From contig CM049316.1 in the NCBI GenBank assembly GCA_026874595.1, forward strand, positions 70,357,676 through 70,421,675: a stretch of 64,000 bases of DNA, written 5' to 3'. Source of the DNA: Sipunculus nudus (Eukaryota > Annelida > Sipuncula > Golfingiida > Sipunculidae). Position 1 is the first letter of the stretch. Every line of letters begins with the position of its first letter. Below the pieces are notes generated by a model. That model was not told the DNA's origin. It did not search any database and saw only the letters and a program-made list of their open reading frames with translations. The position numbers and the translations under genes were made by a program. Shown in pieces: positions 38,080 to 47,720 of this stretch.

Positions 38080-38094
38080 AGGTCACCTTGACCT
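38080..38094. promoter_or_regulatory. Palindrome AGGTCA-CCT-TGACCT (IR3 nuclear-receptor type)
   Basis: Exact match to the inverted half-site arrangement with a 3-base spacer that defines oestrogen-response elements. One of several in the tandem array. Binding is not shown. Confidence 0.5.
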
Positions 38095-38235
38095 AATTTC
38101 AAGTTTCCAAAGAGATTTTCCCAGAATGTCCCCGGGTGTTGCGTTAACAGATTCTCGGCTGCACACATATGATTTGTGCTCATCTTACATTTAGGGTGCT
38201 CATATGACATCTTTTTCCTATAGGTCTAAGAAAAA

Positions 38236-38250
38236 AGGTCACGGTGACCT
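38236..38250. promoter_or_regulatory. Palindrome AGGTCA-CGG-TGACCT
   Basis: Perfect IR3 half-site pair, 156 bp after the previous one, in the next repeat unit. Confidence 0.5.
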
Positions 38251-38386
38251 AAAGGACAAAAATTTGCCAAGGATATCCCTGAATGTTATGTTAAAAAAAT
38301 TGTAGGGCTAATGGATGCAGTTTTTTGCTCCGTCTTACTGTCTGGGTGCTCAAAATCATGTTTTCGGCCTAAGGGTCGCAGAATAT

Positions 38387-38401
38387 AGGTCATCATGACC
38401 T
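38387..38401. promoter_or_regulatory. Palindrome AGGTCA-TCA-TGACCT
   Basis: Perfect IR3 half-site pair, 151 bp after the previous one. Confidence 0.5.
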
Positions 38402-38537
38402 TATTTAAAATTTCCAAGAATATCCCCGAACCCCCCTTGATGTTGCATTAGAAGAATCTAGGTCTAACATACTATTTGTGCCCATCTGACATTCAAGATG
38501 TTCATATGATATCTTTTTCCTATAGGTCTCAGAATAT

Positions 38538-38552
38538 AGGTCATGGTGACTT
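38538..38552. promoter_or_regulatory. Near-palindrome AGGTCA-TGG-TGACTT
   Basis: IR3 pair with one half-site mismatch, 151 bp after the previous one. Confidence 0.4.
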
Positions 38553-38695
38553 TGTTTCATGCTTCCAAGGACGTTTGCCTAAGACCTCCCTGAATGTTAC
38601 GTTAGAATATTCTAGTCCTATTAGATACAATTTGTGTTCCGATTGACTGTCTGGGTGCTCAATATGATGTTTTCGGCCCATAGGGCGCAGAATAT

Positions 38696-38710
38696 AGGTC
38701 ACCATGACCT
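38696..38710. promoter_or_regulatory. Palindrome AGGTCA-CCA-TGACCT
   Basis: Perfect IR3 half-site pair, 158 bp after the previous one and the last in the array. Confidence 0.5.
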
Positions 38711-38893
38711 AATTTCAGGTTTCCGAGATTTGACTAAGACCTTCCTGGATGTACAGTTAGAAATTTCTAGATCTAAAGGTTACGATTTGTGAACTGTTAA
38801 CGGACGGAAGGACGCCGGACAATAAGTAATCGCTATAGCTCGGATGAATTTCAGTCAGCTTAGCTGCTAAAAAAATGATAATAATAAACTTAA

Positions 38894-40645
38894 GGGGCGT
38901 TCCCACTTCCACGAAATGATCCCCGATGCGCTTCGATTTTGATGTTTTTTCTTGGCTCTTCCTTGGCGTAGACCGCGATTTTTGTTTAAAGGCGAATCAA
39001 AACTACGCCTCGGCACGATTCATCAAATTTCATAGGCCAGATGTAGATCTTATTTACGCTTCCTTGCAGATGGTAGGTACTTTGTTGTAAGTTATATAGT
39101 AAGGTATCATCGGCGCTAATCATGTCGCTAAGTAGGCTTTTAGCCACTGTGGTATCACTACGTAAATGCCAAGAAGTTCTAAGTAACCTTTGAAAAAATG
39201 GCCTCAAACCGGCTAATAAGTATCTGAGCCGTACTTTAGAGTAATCAATAAATAACTAAGATTCATTAAACTTACTATGAATTAATCCAAATTACTTACG
39301 CTACAACGAGATGCATTACCGACACCGTTATGACGTAATAGTAATGTCTAGAGTACATTACAAAGCTGTTATCAAGCGCTAAGGGGAAAAAAACTTTTAT
39401 GAAGTAGTTTTGGCTATTAAAAGTTTCAGTGGCCTATGAACTGTCAAAGAGTTAGTTCTGTGTGTATAGAGAGAGTCAAATTTTATTGATTCCATAAAAC
39501 GTAAGGGACGTTTGACGCAACAAGGGAGAGATCAGGCCAGCCGTAATTCTTGGAGATATCAGCATACGACCTTCCGCGAAGCACCTACAGGTGTTACCGG
39601 GAGATCTTTCGCGGAAGTTGGAACGCCCCTTTACGATACAGTTATGCCATGCTAATGAGAGCCACGGTACAGCTACAAAAGCGGTAGCCAGGTGCTACGA
39701 AAATAGTTATGTCCCTTTTTTTTAGTTTAAATAAGCCCAATTTGCGGTGAAGTGTCAGTAAAAAAGAAAAGTGTAGGAGGAGACGGACATTTTTCAGTAG
39801 CCAGGTCACGTGGAGTAATGAAAATTATAGAGGCTGACATCAAAGCTTCTGAAAAAATTACTAGTCTTCTCATCTCTTGTTCCAGCCCTCGCAAGTATTT
39901 CTTGAAACATCACAGGGTCAGATATCAGGATGTTCGTAACTCTCAAAACGTCCTTAGCTTTCTATTCCCTCATATCATTCGTCATGTCCAAGTAGGGTCT
40001 TCTCAGTATCCTAAACGTATCGTAGCGTTATGAAGTGTCGCTAATTTTTAGTGAATCATAAAGGATTTCTGATTCGTAGCTACTCATATGTATTCGTAAC
40101 AACATTTAGTTCTATATCTATTAAGTTCTAGTTTTATGTTTTTGGTCTATCGCTACCATTTCTCTCTGAATACCAATCCAGCATCAGGAACCTCATACGC
40201 TCTTGTGTTAGCTCGTCCATTTTCTGCCGTATAAAGTACAAGAATCTGACTCTAAATGATGCAAACTAGTCATTCCTCATTTTTAATAAGTTCGCCCCAG
40301 CTGATCGTTGTGCATATGAAGCGTAGCAGCTTCCTAGTGAATCGCAAGAAAGCTTTCTGGTGTGTAGCCAGTCGCAGGGGGCGTTCGTTGCACATAACAG
40401 GAGCACAGATGTTTCTTCTTATTCGCAGTGACTAGTTCCTACGACACACACTACAGATTTATTGTAGGGATTACGAACTAGCTGCGCAGTACTTCGTACT
40501 TTATTCGAAACAGCATCGTATATTTTGGGAGTGTCTTAATCCTTATGATGTCATCAGGGCCGAATTACCCGAAATGTCTTATTCATAGATTTCTGTTCGT
40601 TTCGTAGCGAATCGAGAGATCCGTTTGTGAAAGTGAGAACCCCCT
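38894..40645. mobile_element. Large decayed inverted-repeat DNA element, copy B (mosaic of two units)
   Basis: TTAA|GGGGCGTTCCCACTTCCACG starts the element. An inverted end (CGCGGAAGTTGGAACGCCCC) falls at 39610-39629, and another (TGTGAAAGTGAGAACCCCC) at 40627-40645. The GATACAGTTATG...GCTACAAA block occurs twice (about 39335 and 39635), so two related units are joined or nested here. A 93-codon open frame at 39752-40033 is not recognisable as a transposase. Confidence 0.65.
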
Positions 40646-40784
40646 TGGTCCCAAAATGCCACGACCTTTGACGACCCCTAGCGAGTACTAATGATTGGGA
40701 GGATGTATGAGGGGAGGCGGAACTTGGAGGCATTTATCATTCAATGTTATTCTCTCGAACTGCCCACACAGTGCTTCAATAAGG

Positions 40785-40885
40785 ATGGACTACCGAACTG
40801 ACCAAGAACTTCGTGATCTACTTCTGATGGTAAAACTTGAAACGCCGCCAAAACTCGAATCGAAAGATGGTATGATTGACGTGCA
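40785..40885 (+). CDS. Candidate N-terminal coding exon of unknown protein
   Basis: An ATG in good context (AAGGATGGAC) opens a frame reading MDYRTDQELRDLLLMVKLE and then a proline/lysine-rich stretch. It meets a strong-looking donor, CA|GTGAGT, after 40885, leaving two bases of a codon. The composition is hydrophilic and unlike the AT-driven chance frames around it. I recognise no family and see no second exon. It starts ~140 bp after the end of a decayed inverted-repeat element, so it could also be transposon-derived or spurious. Confidence 0.2.
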
Positions 40886-41718
40886 GTGAGTATAGAACTG
40901 TACAGCGGAGTGGCAAAAAGCTCGACTCTCTCCGCGTGATTCCAATTTATTCCACCTCTAAAGATTACCATACACCACGATAAGATTTTATGATTTACAC
41001 CATTTCTGAATGAGAGTAAATGTTTCGATTTTTAGACATGTTGCCAAATTTAACGTATGATGTCTCGGCAGGTAAAAAAAGGCCAAAAAAATACCCCGCT
41101 TCGCACCTACATAAGTTCCCAGAGGCTGCAGAAAAACATTAATTGTGTGGCCTAAGGACCGCCTTTTTAAGACAACGTTTTGGATAATATGTCAATGTCT
41201 TCCGAATTATTCTGAAAAAGTGACACGCATCAATGTAAACTGGGCTTAATTGACAGTCGGCCTCGTGTCGCCCCACCCTGGCAAAGGGATAGGAAAAAAA
41301 AACATACTGTCACACTGACCGAAAACATATAAGTCGAATTCATTAGCGAAAAGCGAAAGAAAAAATATTATATGTGAAATGTTGTCCGCTGAATCAACAC
41401 ATCGTTGTTTTCCTATACTTGTCTACGCAGGAACTTACTAGCAGCTTTTTCGGAAACGTGTAAAGTACACTTTTTTTTTATCTTTTAACTGTCTTAGGTT
41501 TCTCATCCACCCAAGTCCCAAGGCGATTTGTCTTAACTTTCTAACTTTTTATTTTCTGGCTGGCTTCATTTCGGGAGGTGCCATTTTGGCGCCAATTTAA
41601 GAGGTTACTGATAAAAAAGTAGAGGTCCAGGGAAGCTTAACCCAAAATCTGAGATAGGGAGAATACATATTATTGTTAAAGTATTACTCTTGCTGCACAT
41701 TTGTTCATCTGTTCCAGG

Positions 41719-41731
41719 GTGTTGAGACCCC
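41719..41731. repeat. Poly(C) tract
   Basis: C run followed by CACCCACACACACA. Confidence 0.9.
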
Positions 41732-43489
41732 CCCCCCCCCCACCCACACACACATACACTTCCGAATCCCTATATCTCCTTTGGATAGTATGTAGTTCTA
41801 CTGATCTTGCCGCGAAAAAAAAAATATTTCTTTTCAAATACGCTTCCTCCATCAATTCAGTGTCATAATATACGCTGTAAAACGTGCCACTGACCAAGAA
41901 TCAGGAGAGAATCCTTTTATTGAGAGCATGTCACAGTAATTGGTTCTCTCCCTTGCGATTACAGAATGTTAACATTTCCCGTGGGTCTCAACAGTATTCA
42001 TCACTTTCCCTTTCATCACTTTCTCTTTAGTTTAAATTCCATCATTACGAGGTTTGATTTGATTACACTAGAACCGGACGACCGATTTAAAAGCAGCATG
42101 TAAAATAACACTGTCCCTTTTAAGAAAATGAGCCAAAATCATCATTCAAATCGGCCGTAATGTCTCTTTAATGAAATCACCAGTAAACACAGGGTAAGCC
42201 ACATGTAATTGTGTGAAATCTGTTTATTAATGAAGCAGACGTTTAAAAACATCAAAACCATTAAGGAACTGAACTGCTCTAGTGGGTGCAGCTTTAGTTA
42301 AGTTTTGATAAAGTAGTTTACGTTCAAGTAATTAAATCCCAGGAGTTATCACGTGCAGCTATCTGACGTCACAAACAGGTCAAAGGTCACATAATTGTAT
42401 CAACGTTGGTGTAAAGATTATTTAGAATGATTTATAGAATCATGATCTGAATGCTAGTGATATTGCTTAAAAACTACGTATAATTGCCTCATTAAATCAT
42501 GGCTTTCTAGAAGAAGTCTATTCTGTAGACTTGGAACCTCCTCCATTTGAATGAATTATGGAAGGATCACGTTAAACTTGTCATCCCTATTTTCACATTT
42601 TCGTCGGGATTACGGGAAAGAGTTAGTGGTAGTATTCGTCCTAATTGGATCGTTACTTTCATAAAATGGTATCATAATGTAATTTTGGCGTCCGAGGATT
42701 TGTAGACTCCACATGAGCCATGCGTCCGCCTGTCGTAAAAGAGAGGATTATGGGGAGGTAAAAGAGGGTCTTATGGGAAGAGGAGTTATCGGAAACGCGC
42801 GGGATTAGATGCCAGGGTAACTGGTAAAGTGACAAATCGCAATTATGCAGTGTTTCTTTTTAACGAGATACTCCATTTAAACTATTGATATAAGAATGGA
42901 AATGTATGACACTTTTATGTATTGAAACAGTTTTCTCTTACGAAGCGGTGACATTTATAACAATATTTTTCTACATATATATGATACCTCTGATTTTATG
43001 CCATCTGTAATTGTGTCATAAATTTTCCTATAATGTATTCACAACTGCCGTTATTCAGTATAATTCTTGATTCGATAAGTTTTGAACACGCAAATAATGA
43101 TAAATTTTGTTGAGTGTCTCAGAACACCACAGCCCACAGCTAATGCGAAAGTCAGTAACTTTTCTGAAAGAGGACTTTACTGGAGTGAAAGCATTTAGAA
43201 AGTATTTCAAATTTTAAACATTATCTCTCAATTAGACTAATTGTGTTAACATGCAGATTGGTTGCTTTAAAAAGACAAATTTCCGAAAAAGGTTTGAAAT
43301 ATCACATATTCAGCACGTTGATTATGTAAAACGTTCAAAAATATATTTATGGATAATGATAGGAAAACATGAGTTTGTAACAAATTTGAAATCAACGCTA
43401 GACTTCACTCAGCCTTCCGCGATTGCCTAATTAACGACAGCAAATTGTCAAATAAGCATCCGGATCTAAATCCAGATCATATCAAAATT

Positions 43490-43600
43490 TAATTGTAACC
43501 CAAAATTAAACTGAAACCCAAGGTATAATTGTAATCCAAAATACAACAGTAATCCCAAAACTTATTTATAACTCAAACTTTAATTGTAAAACCATTCCTT
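43490..43600 (+). repeat. Degenerate ~20-bp AT-rich tandem (AATTGTAAnCCAAAA)
   Basis: TTTAATTGTAACCCAAAATT, AATTGTAATCCAAAATACAA, CAGTAATCCCAAAACTT and TTTATAACTCAAACTTTAAT follow each other with drifted spacing. Confidence 0.5.
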
Positions 43601-43660
43601 TTATCAATACATAAATATCTTAAATTTCGTTAACGCCATTTTAGATCACACACTCATTAA

Positions 43661-44120
43661 AGGGGCCCAATCACCTATCTGACCTTTAAAAGAAAAGGTA
43701 ATCCCTTTGAGCTTTTATAAAAATAGGCAGGGAAACGTATTTTTCAACGTATACAGGCTGCTTGTATTATTTATATCAATGTGTTTATAATATGTGGGGG
43801 CCCACCAAAATAATCCCCCCAAAAATAAGAAGGGTATCTGACGCAAGTTAGATAAGCCAGAGCTTTGCAAATAGCGTTTTGCAGCAAGTGACCTTTCTAC
43901 ATCCGCATATCTGCAACTTTCCACCTTAAGTTCTATGTTTTCCCATTTGTCAACAAAGCTTTGTTTACAAACACGTAGATAAACAGGTCCATACATCCTT
44001 CACGGAGGCGTTATAACAACTTTTCATAACCATAATTACCTTTAGATCATTTATATATATATATACAGAAATCCAGAAATCACATAAATTCTTTTTCAAT
44101 AGGTGGGTGAATGTGCACCT
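43661..44120 (+). mobile_element. Intact TTAA-flanked MITE copy 3 (460 bp)
   Basis: Flanked by TTAA at 43657-43660 and 44121-44124. The terminal inverted repeat reads AGGGGCCCAATCACCTAT at the left and the complement of AGGTGCACATTCACCCACCTAT at the right. There is no coding capacity. The TTAA target is characteristic of piggyBac- and Kolobok-type transposases, so one of these in trans is inferred. Confidence 0.87.
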
Positions 44121-44775
44121 TTAAGTTACACTTTGTAATCACTGCTAAATTGGGAATGCAATTAAAAGTTAAAAATGTAATTAGTGTTTAGTATCTCTGA
44201 TCTTAGATAATTCAATGATGATAGATAATATTTTGCATTATTCTAAGCTTGTGAAAAGTACACTTTGTAATCCAGAAGGTAAATAAACACATATAATTAC
44301 AATAAGTAATATACAAGACTACTCGTTATCACCGAAGAAGCTTTAGCAAGATACAAAATAGTTTAATTGTTGAAAAGGACATGTATATATAATTTCATTC
44401 TCATTAAACTCGAACAAAGGATATACAGAATGAACTACAAAGGAAATGCAAATGAACTTGAAAGGGCAACCAACACTTTGTGAAATAGACTTGTGCGCCT
44501 TCTTTCATGAGTCTATTCAGATGGAATAGTTGTGGTTATAAGTAAGTGCTTCTAGGTTTACTAAACTTGTGTGTAAGATTAAAATACTCAATGATCATGC
44601 TTCCGAGCAAAGAAACCAGCGTCTCCATTTCCCTGCCTTATTTCATATTGCAGCATCTTGCATCTTTAAGCTTCCGTCTCAGTTGTCCCATAAGCTTGGT
44701 TTCCATGTTTGATACACTGCTATCCTTACTCTATTTCTGGATATTCACCTGATGCGGAGTTGCCGGAAACTAAAC

Positions 44776-45028
44776 TGACTCCGCCAGGAGAGTATGCGTT
44801 TATTCCCGTTCGTGTATGTGTTTGTGTGTTTGTCAACAACATAACTCGCGCAATCATGAAATTTCGGAAGAAATTTGAATAATCCATGGAAAGCCATGAA
44901 AGAATCGATAAGATTAAGGTGTTTGCCCAGCCTCTTCTCCGGATTCTGGAGCTTTATCAAAGAATATTCACAAATAAATGGTCACACTTATACACGAGAA
45001 AACTGGGAAATGAGCCAAATATTATGTG
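44776..45028 (+). repeat. Dispersed repeat containing CTCCGCCAGG...CGTTCGTGT, copy 2
   Basis: Matches the 18712 copy: CTCCGCCAGGAGAGTATGCG, TTCCCGTTCGTGTATGTGTT, CAACAACATAACTCGCGCAA. The 3' half is more diverged. Confidence 0.7.
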
Positions 45029-45414
45029 AATGCTCAGGAGGTTAAGACTCATTGGGTTGGCCCGGTCCCCTGTTCAGGTCACGGTCGAGCGCACAGCACC
45101 TCGGCGTTTTGGTGTCCAGTGTGTTTGCATAGCGTTTTTTAAACTTGTGCTCCCATGGCGTCGGCATGTATCCATCGGCATGCACATGCCTTGAATGTTC
45201 AGTTTTATATCTCGAAGCAAAACAGGTATTGTCTCCCTTTTGGTTTCGTCTTCAAGACTAAATAAAATTTAGGTTTTATTAAATATGGTGAGCTGCTCTC
45301 TATTAAATATTTTCCATCCCAAACAAAAGAGGTTATATCAAACCGCTCGTAGAAATATAACAACTTCTCATGGAGCATTTCACACTTTTGTTAGAACACT
45401 CACTCAGGGATAAG

Positions 45415-45580
45415 TATGGGCTCCTCGGTCGCGGATCTTTAATACTCAGCTTTGGCCTCGGTCTCGATTCTACTGCCTCGGTCTCGGTTCATACAATCTC
45501 GGTCTTGGATCCCACTTCCTTGGTCTCCGATCCCATTCTCTCGGCATTGGTCTCCAATTTGCCGGTCTTGATTATGTGAT
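45415..45580 (+). repeat. Degenerate CTCGGTCTnGGAT(CC) tandem
   Basis: CTCGGTCGCGGATC, CCTCGGTCTCGATTC, CTCGGTCTCGGTTC, CTCGGTCTTGGATCC and TTGGTCTCCGATCC recur. The open frame across them is an artefact of the repetition. Confidence 0.6.
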
Positions 45581-45721
45581 CCATATATACCCTGTCACTA
45601 AAATTTAATTGGAAAAATTGGGAAAACGTTCCCTTTCCGGCCACAAAGCGATGGGAACTCGGGCACTTTTTTATGAATCGGTGCAGGAACGCGACTATTT
45701 TTTTTTTTTTTAATTTGCAAA

Positions 45722-46472
45722 TCTTATTCCATGGCCTTAATTACAAGCAACAACGTAACCTTATTTTCTTTACATTAGCAACACAAATTAAGAGGGATTA
45801 GATAGTTTCGTTCATCATAATTTTTATTAAATAATCATATAGCTCTATCATTAAATTGATGATAATATGATTGATTTGATAAACAGAAGAAAAAAAATCA
45901 GTCATTGCAAAACGAATATCATCGAAATTTATTATTCAATTTTGTTGAAAGATTTCAATGTCCGGAGAAAAAAAATCAGTAAATTTCTACTGAAATCAAA
46001 ATAAACATTTTCGAAGCAGTTAATCAAATTGATGCACGCGGTACTTGAGAAACCAAACTTAGCCTTAATTAATTTGCGTATTGTTTATTGGGTACTTTAC
46101 AGGTTAAATTGCAAGCCCAATAAATGGGATGGACTCGGCATTTGGAGGCATAGAAGTGCCCTGATGAGAATCCCAGATCCGATATTTCACTGGCGACGCA
46201 GATGTATTGAAGTTCAGACTAACAAAAAGTATTAGCCAGAAAATCTGGATGTAATAAGTTGGCAAATGTTAAATATAAAACGCAACATCTGTTGTAGACG
46301 ACTCTTTTAACTGATGCAGTCTGTCTGAAGAGTTCATTATTAATATTAGAGCTATATGATTTTTTTAATAACAATTATCATGAGTGCAACTATTTAAGTC
46401 CTCTTAATTTGTATTGCTGATGTAAAGGAAATAAGGTTACGTTGTGGTTTGTAATTAAGGTCACGGAATTTA
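45722..46472. repeat. Long inverted repeat: two ~140-bp arms around a ~470-bp loop
   Basis: Arm 45722-45862 is the reverse complement, by eye nearly 85-90% identical, of arm 46335-46472. Examples are AACGTAACCTTATTTTCTTT against AAGGAAATAAGGTTACGTT, and AATCATATAGCTCTAT against ATTAGAGCTATATGATT. The loop is AT-rich and non-coding. It could be one fold-back element or two opposite copies of a dispersed repeat. Confidence 0.85.
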
Positions 46473-46852
46473 AGTTTTGTATCATGTGTAGTTTCAATTT
46501 TGAAAATAACAGCCTTTATCCGCTTTCTCAAATTTCCAAGAGCTGCATTCACCAAAAGCGCAGTATTTGTCGTTCTTTTAAGACACTTTCTTCTCCCGCT
46601 GTGACACAAAAGAAAACCTCCAGGCGAACATCAAGTCAAACGGAACGGCAATACAGGGTTTAATTGTACTTTTGAGTACAATTCGGCATTATCATCTTTA
46701 AGCAGTTATTGAGTATGACGACCAAGGGATTAATGACGTTGAGTTCGCCTGATTTATTCTCGATTTATATCAGAAAAGACCAAGCTGAGAAAATATCATA
46801 GTTTACTAGTGTACTCACTGCACGGTTCATAAACATCACGTACCAGTGTATG

Positions 46853-46854
<2 letters not shown>

Positions 46855-46910
<56 letters not shown>
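46855..46910. repeat. (AT)n microsatellite
   Basis: Perfect AT run of about 28 units. Confidence 0.97.
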
Positions 46911-46912
<2 letters not shown>

Positions 46913-47029
46913 TCGGGGTCATAAGAATCTAGCTTTATGATGGAGGAAGGGTCCCTTTAAATGGATAAAACAAAAAATACAGTTGTTTCTAGCTCACGTA
47001 ATATATGTTTACGTAGCATTATTTGTAGC

Positions 47030-47720
47030 AAAATGTGCTGTGACGTTTCAACAAACATGTGGCGCCACAAGATCATGTGTGTGTATGGCCAGCTTCAATA
47101 CAAGGTTTTCTAATGTACTTGTTGAGACCGTGTGTCTTGAATTTTGCTGTTCCCATTAGGATCAGGTTAGAGAGTGATACAGACACGTAAATACTTATCC
47201 GCATCCGTAAAACCGGCTCGCCACTAACAGACTAGCACCTGTTGCTTTATTGCCCCCTTCTTGCGGCAGCAGTCATAAAAATACACTAATGGTGAACAAG
47301 CTGTTAGCCATTAGTGTACAGTTGTCTGTCGCAGCTTTGTATTGTCTAGAGAGCCTTTCATACTCACCTCAATCCATTTATGATTCATGAGGAAGCGAGA
47401 CCCTGGCTTCGTTTGAATGCGGCTCAAACATTGTCGCTGTCAGGTTGTTTTATGATGTTTTCAAATTGTTGAGAACACGGCCGCCTTAACACAAATGCAA
47501 TGCAACAATTCGGACCTGTAAACTACCCCGAGAATTTTACTGCTCATTTGTTTCGCTGCAAATGCCTATCATTAGGAAACTGTAGTTAATGGACATGTTG
47601 CCAAAGCCAATCGATAGCGGTAATTACCGAACCGCCGAGATTGCCCCTCGCTCCGCCGGTTTTGCTTTGGATATAAGGTCACTGGTAATTGCTTGACTCA
47701 ATACTAAACACAATACAGCA
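47030..47720. promoter_or_regulatory. Candidate regulatory segment with homeodomain-type palindrome
   Basis: Compared with its flanks this segment is less AT-rich, lacks simple repeats, and contains the 12-bp perfect palindrome CGGTAATTACCG (47618-47629) next to CCAATCGATAG. No coding frame. The regulatory role is inferred from composition alone. Confidence 0.25.

Larger units (their letters stand above)
37265..38860. repeat. ~155-bp tandem repeat array whose units carry AGGTCAnnnTGACCT palindromes
   Basis: About nine to ten diverged units contain, in order, a GTCTGGGTGCTC-type segment, ATAGGTC(T/G)CAGAATAT, a palindrome, TAATTTCA, CCAAG(G)A, a CCCNGGNTGTT-type segment, TTAGAA-ATTCTAG and GATTTGTGCCC. 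The array ends with GGACGCCGGACAATAAGTAA. Units near the left end are shorter and more eroded. Non-coding. Confidence 0.85.
40890..43650. other. Unique sequence, no feature seen apart from poly(C) and a weak AT tandem
   Basis: No frame of protein-like composition. 42360-42400 contains a TGACGTCAC site. Confidence 0.55.

Noticed and set aside
45370-45579. 69-codon frame with SVS/TSLVSD repeats
   Set aside because: Produced by the degenerate CTCGGTCT tandem repeat.
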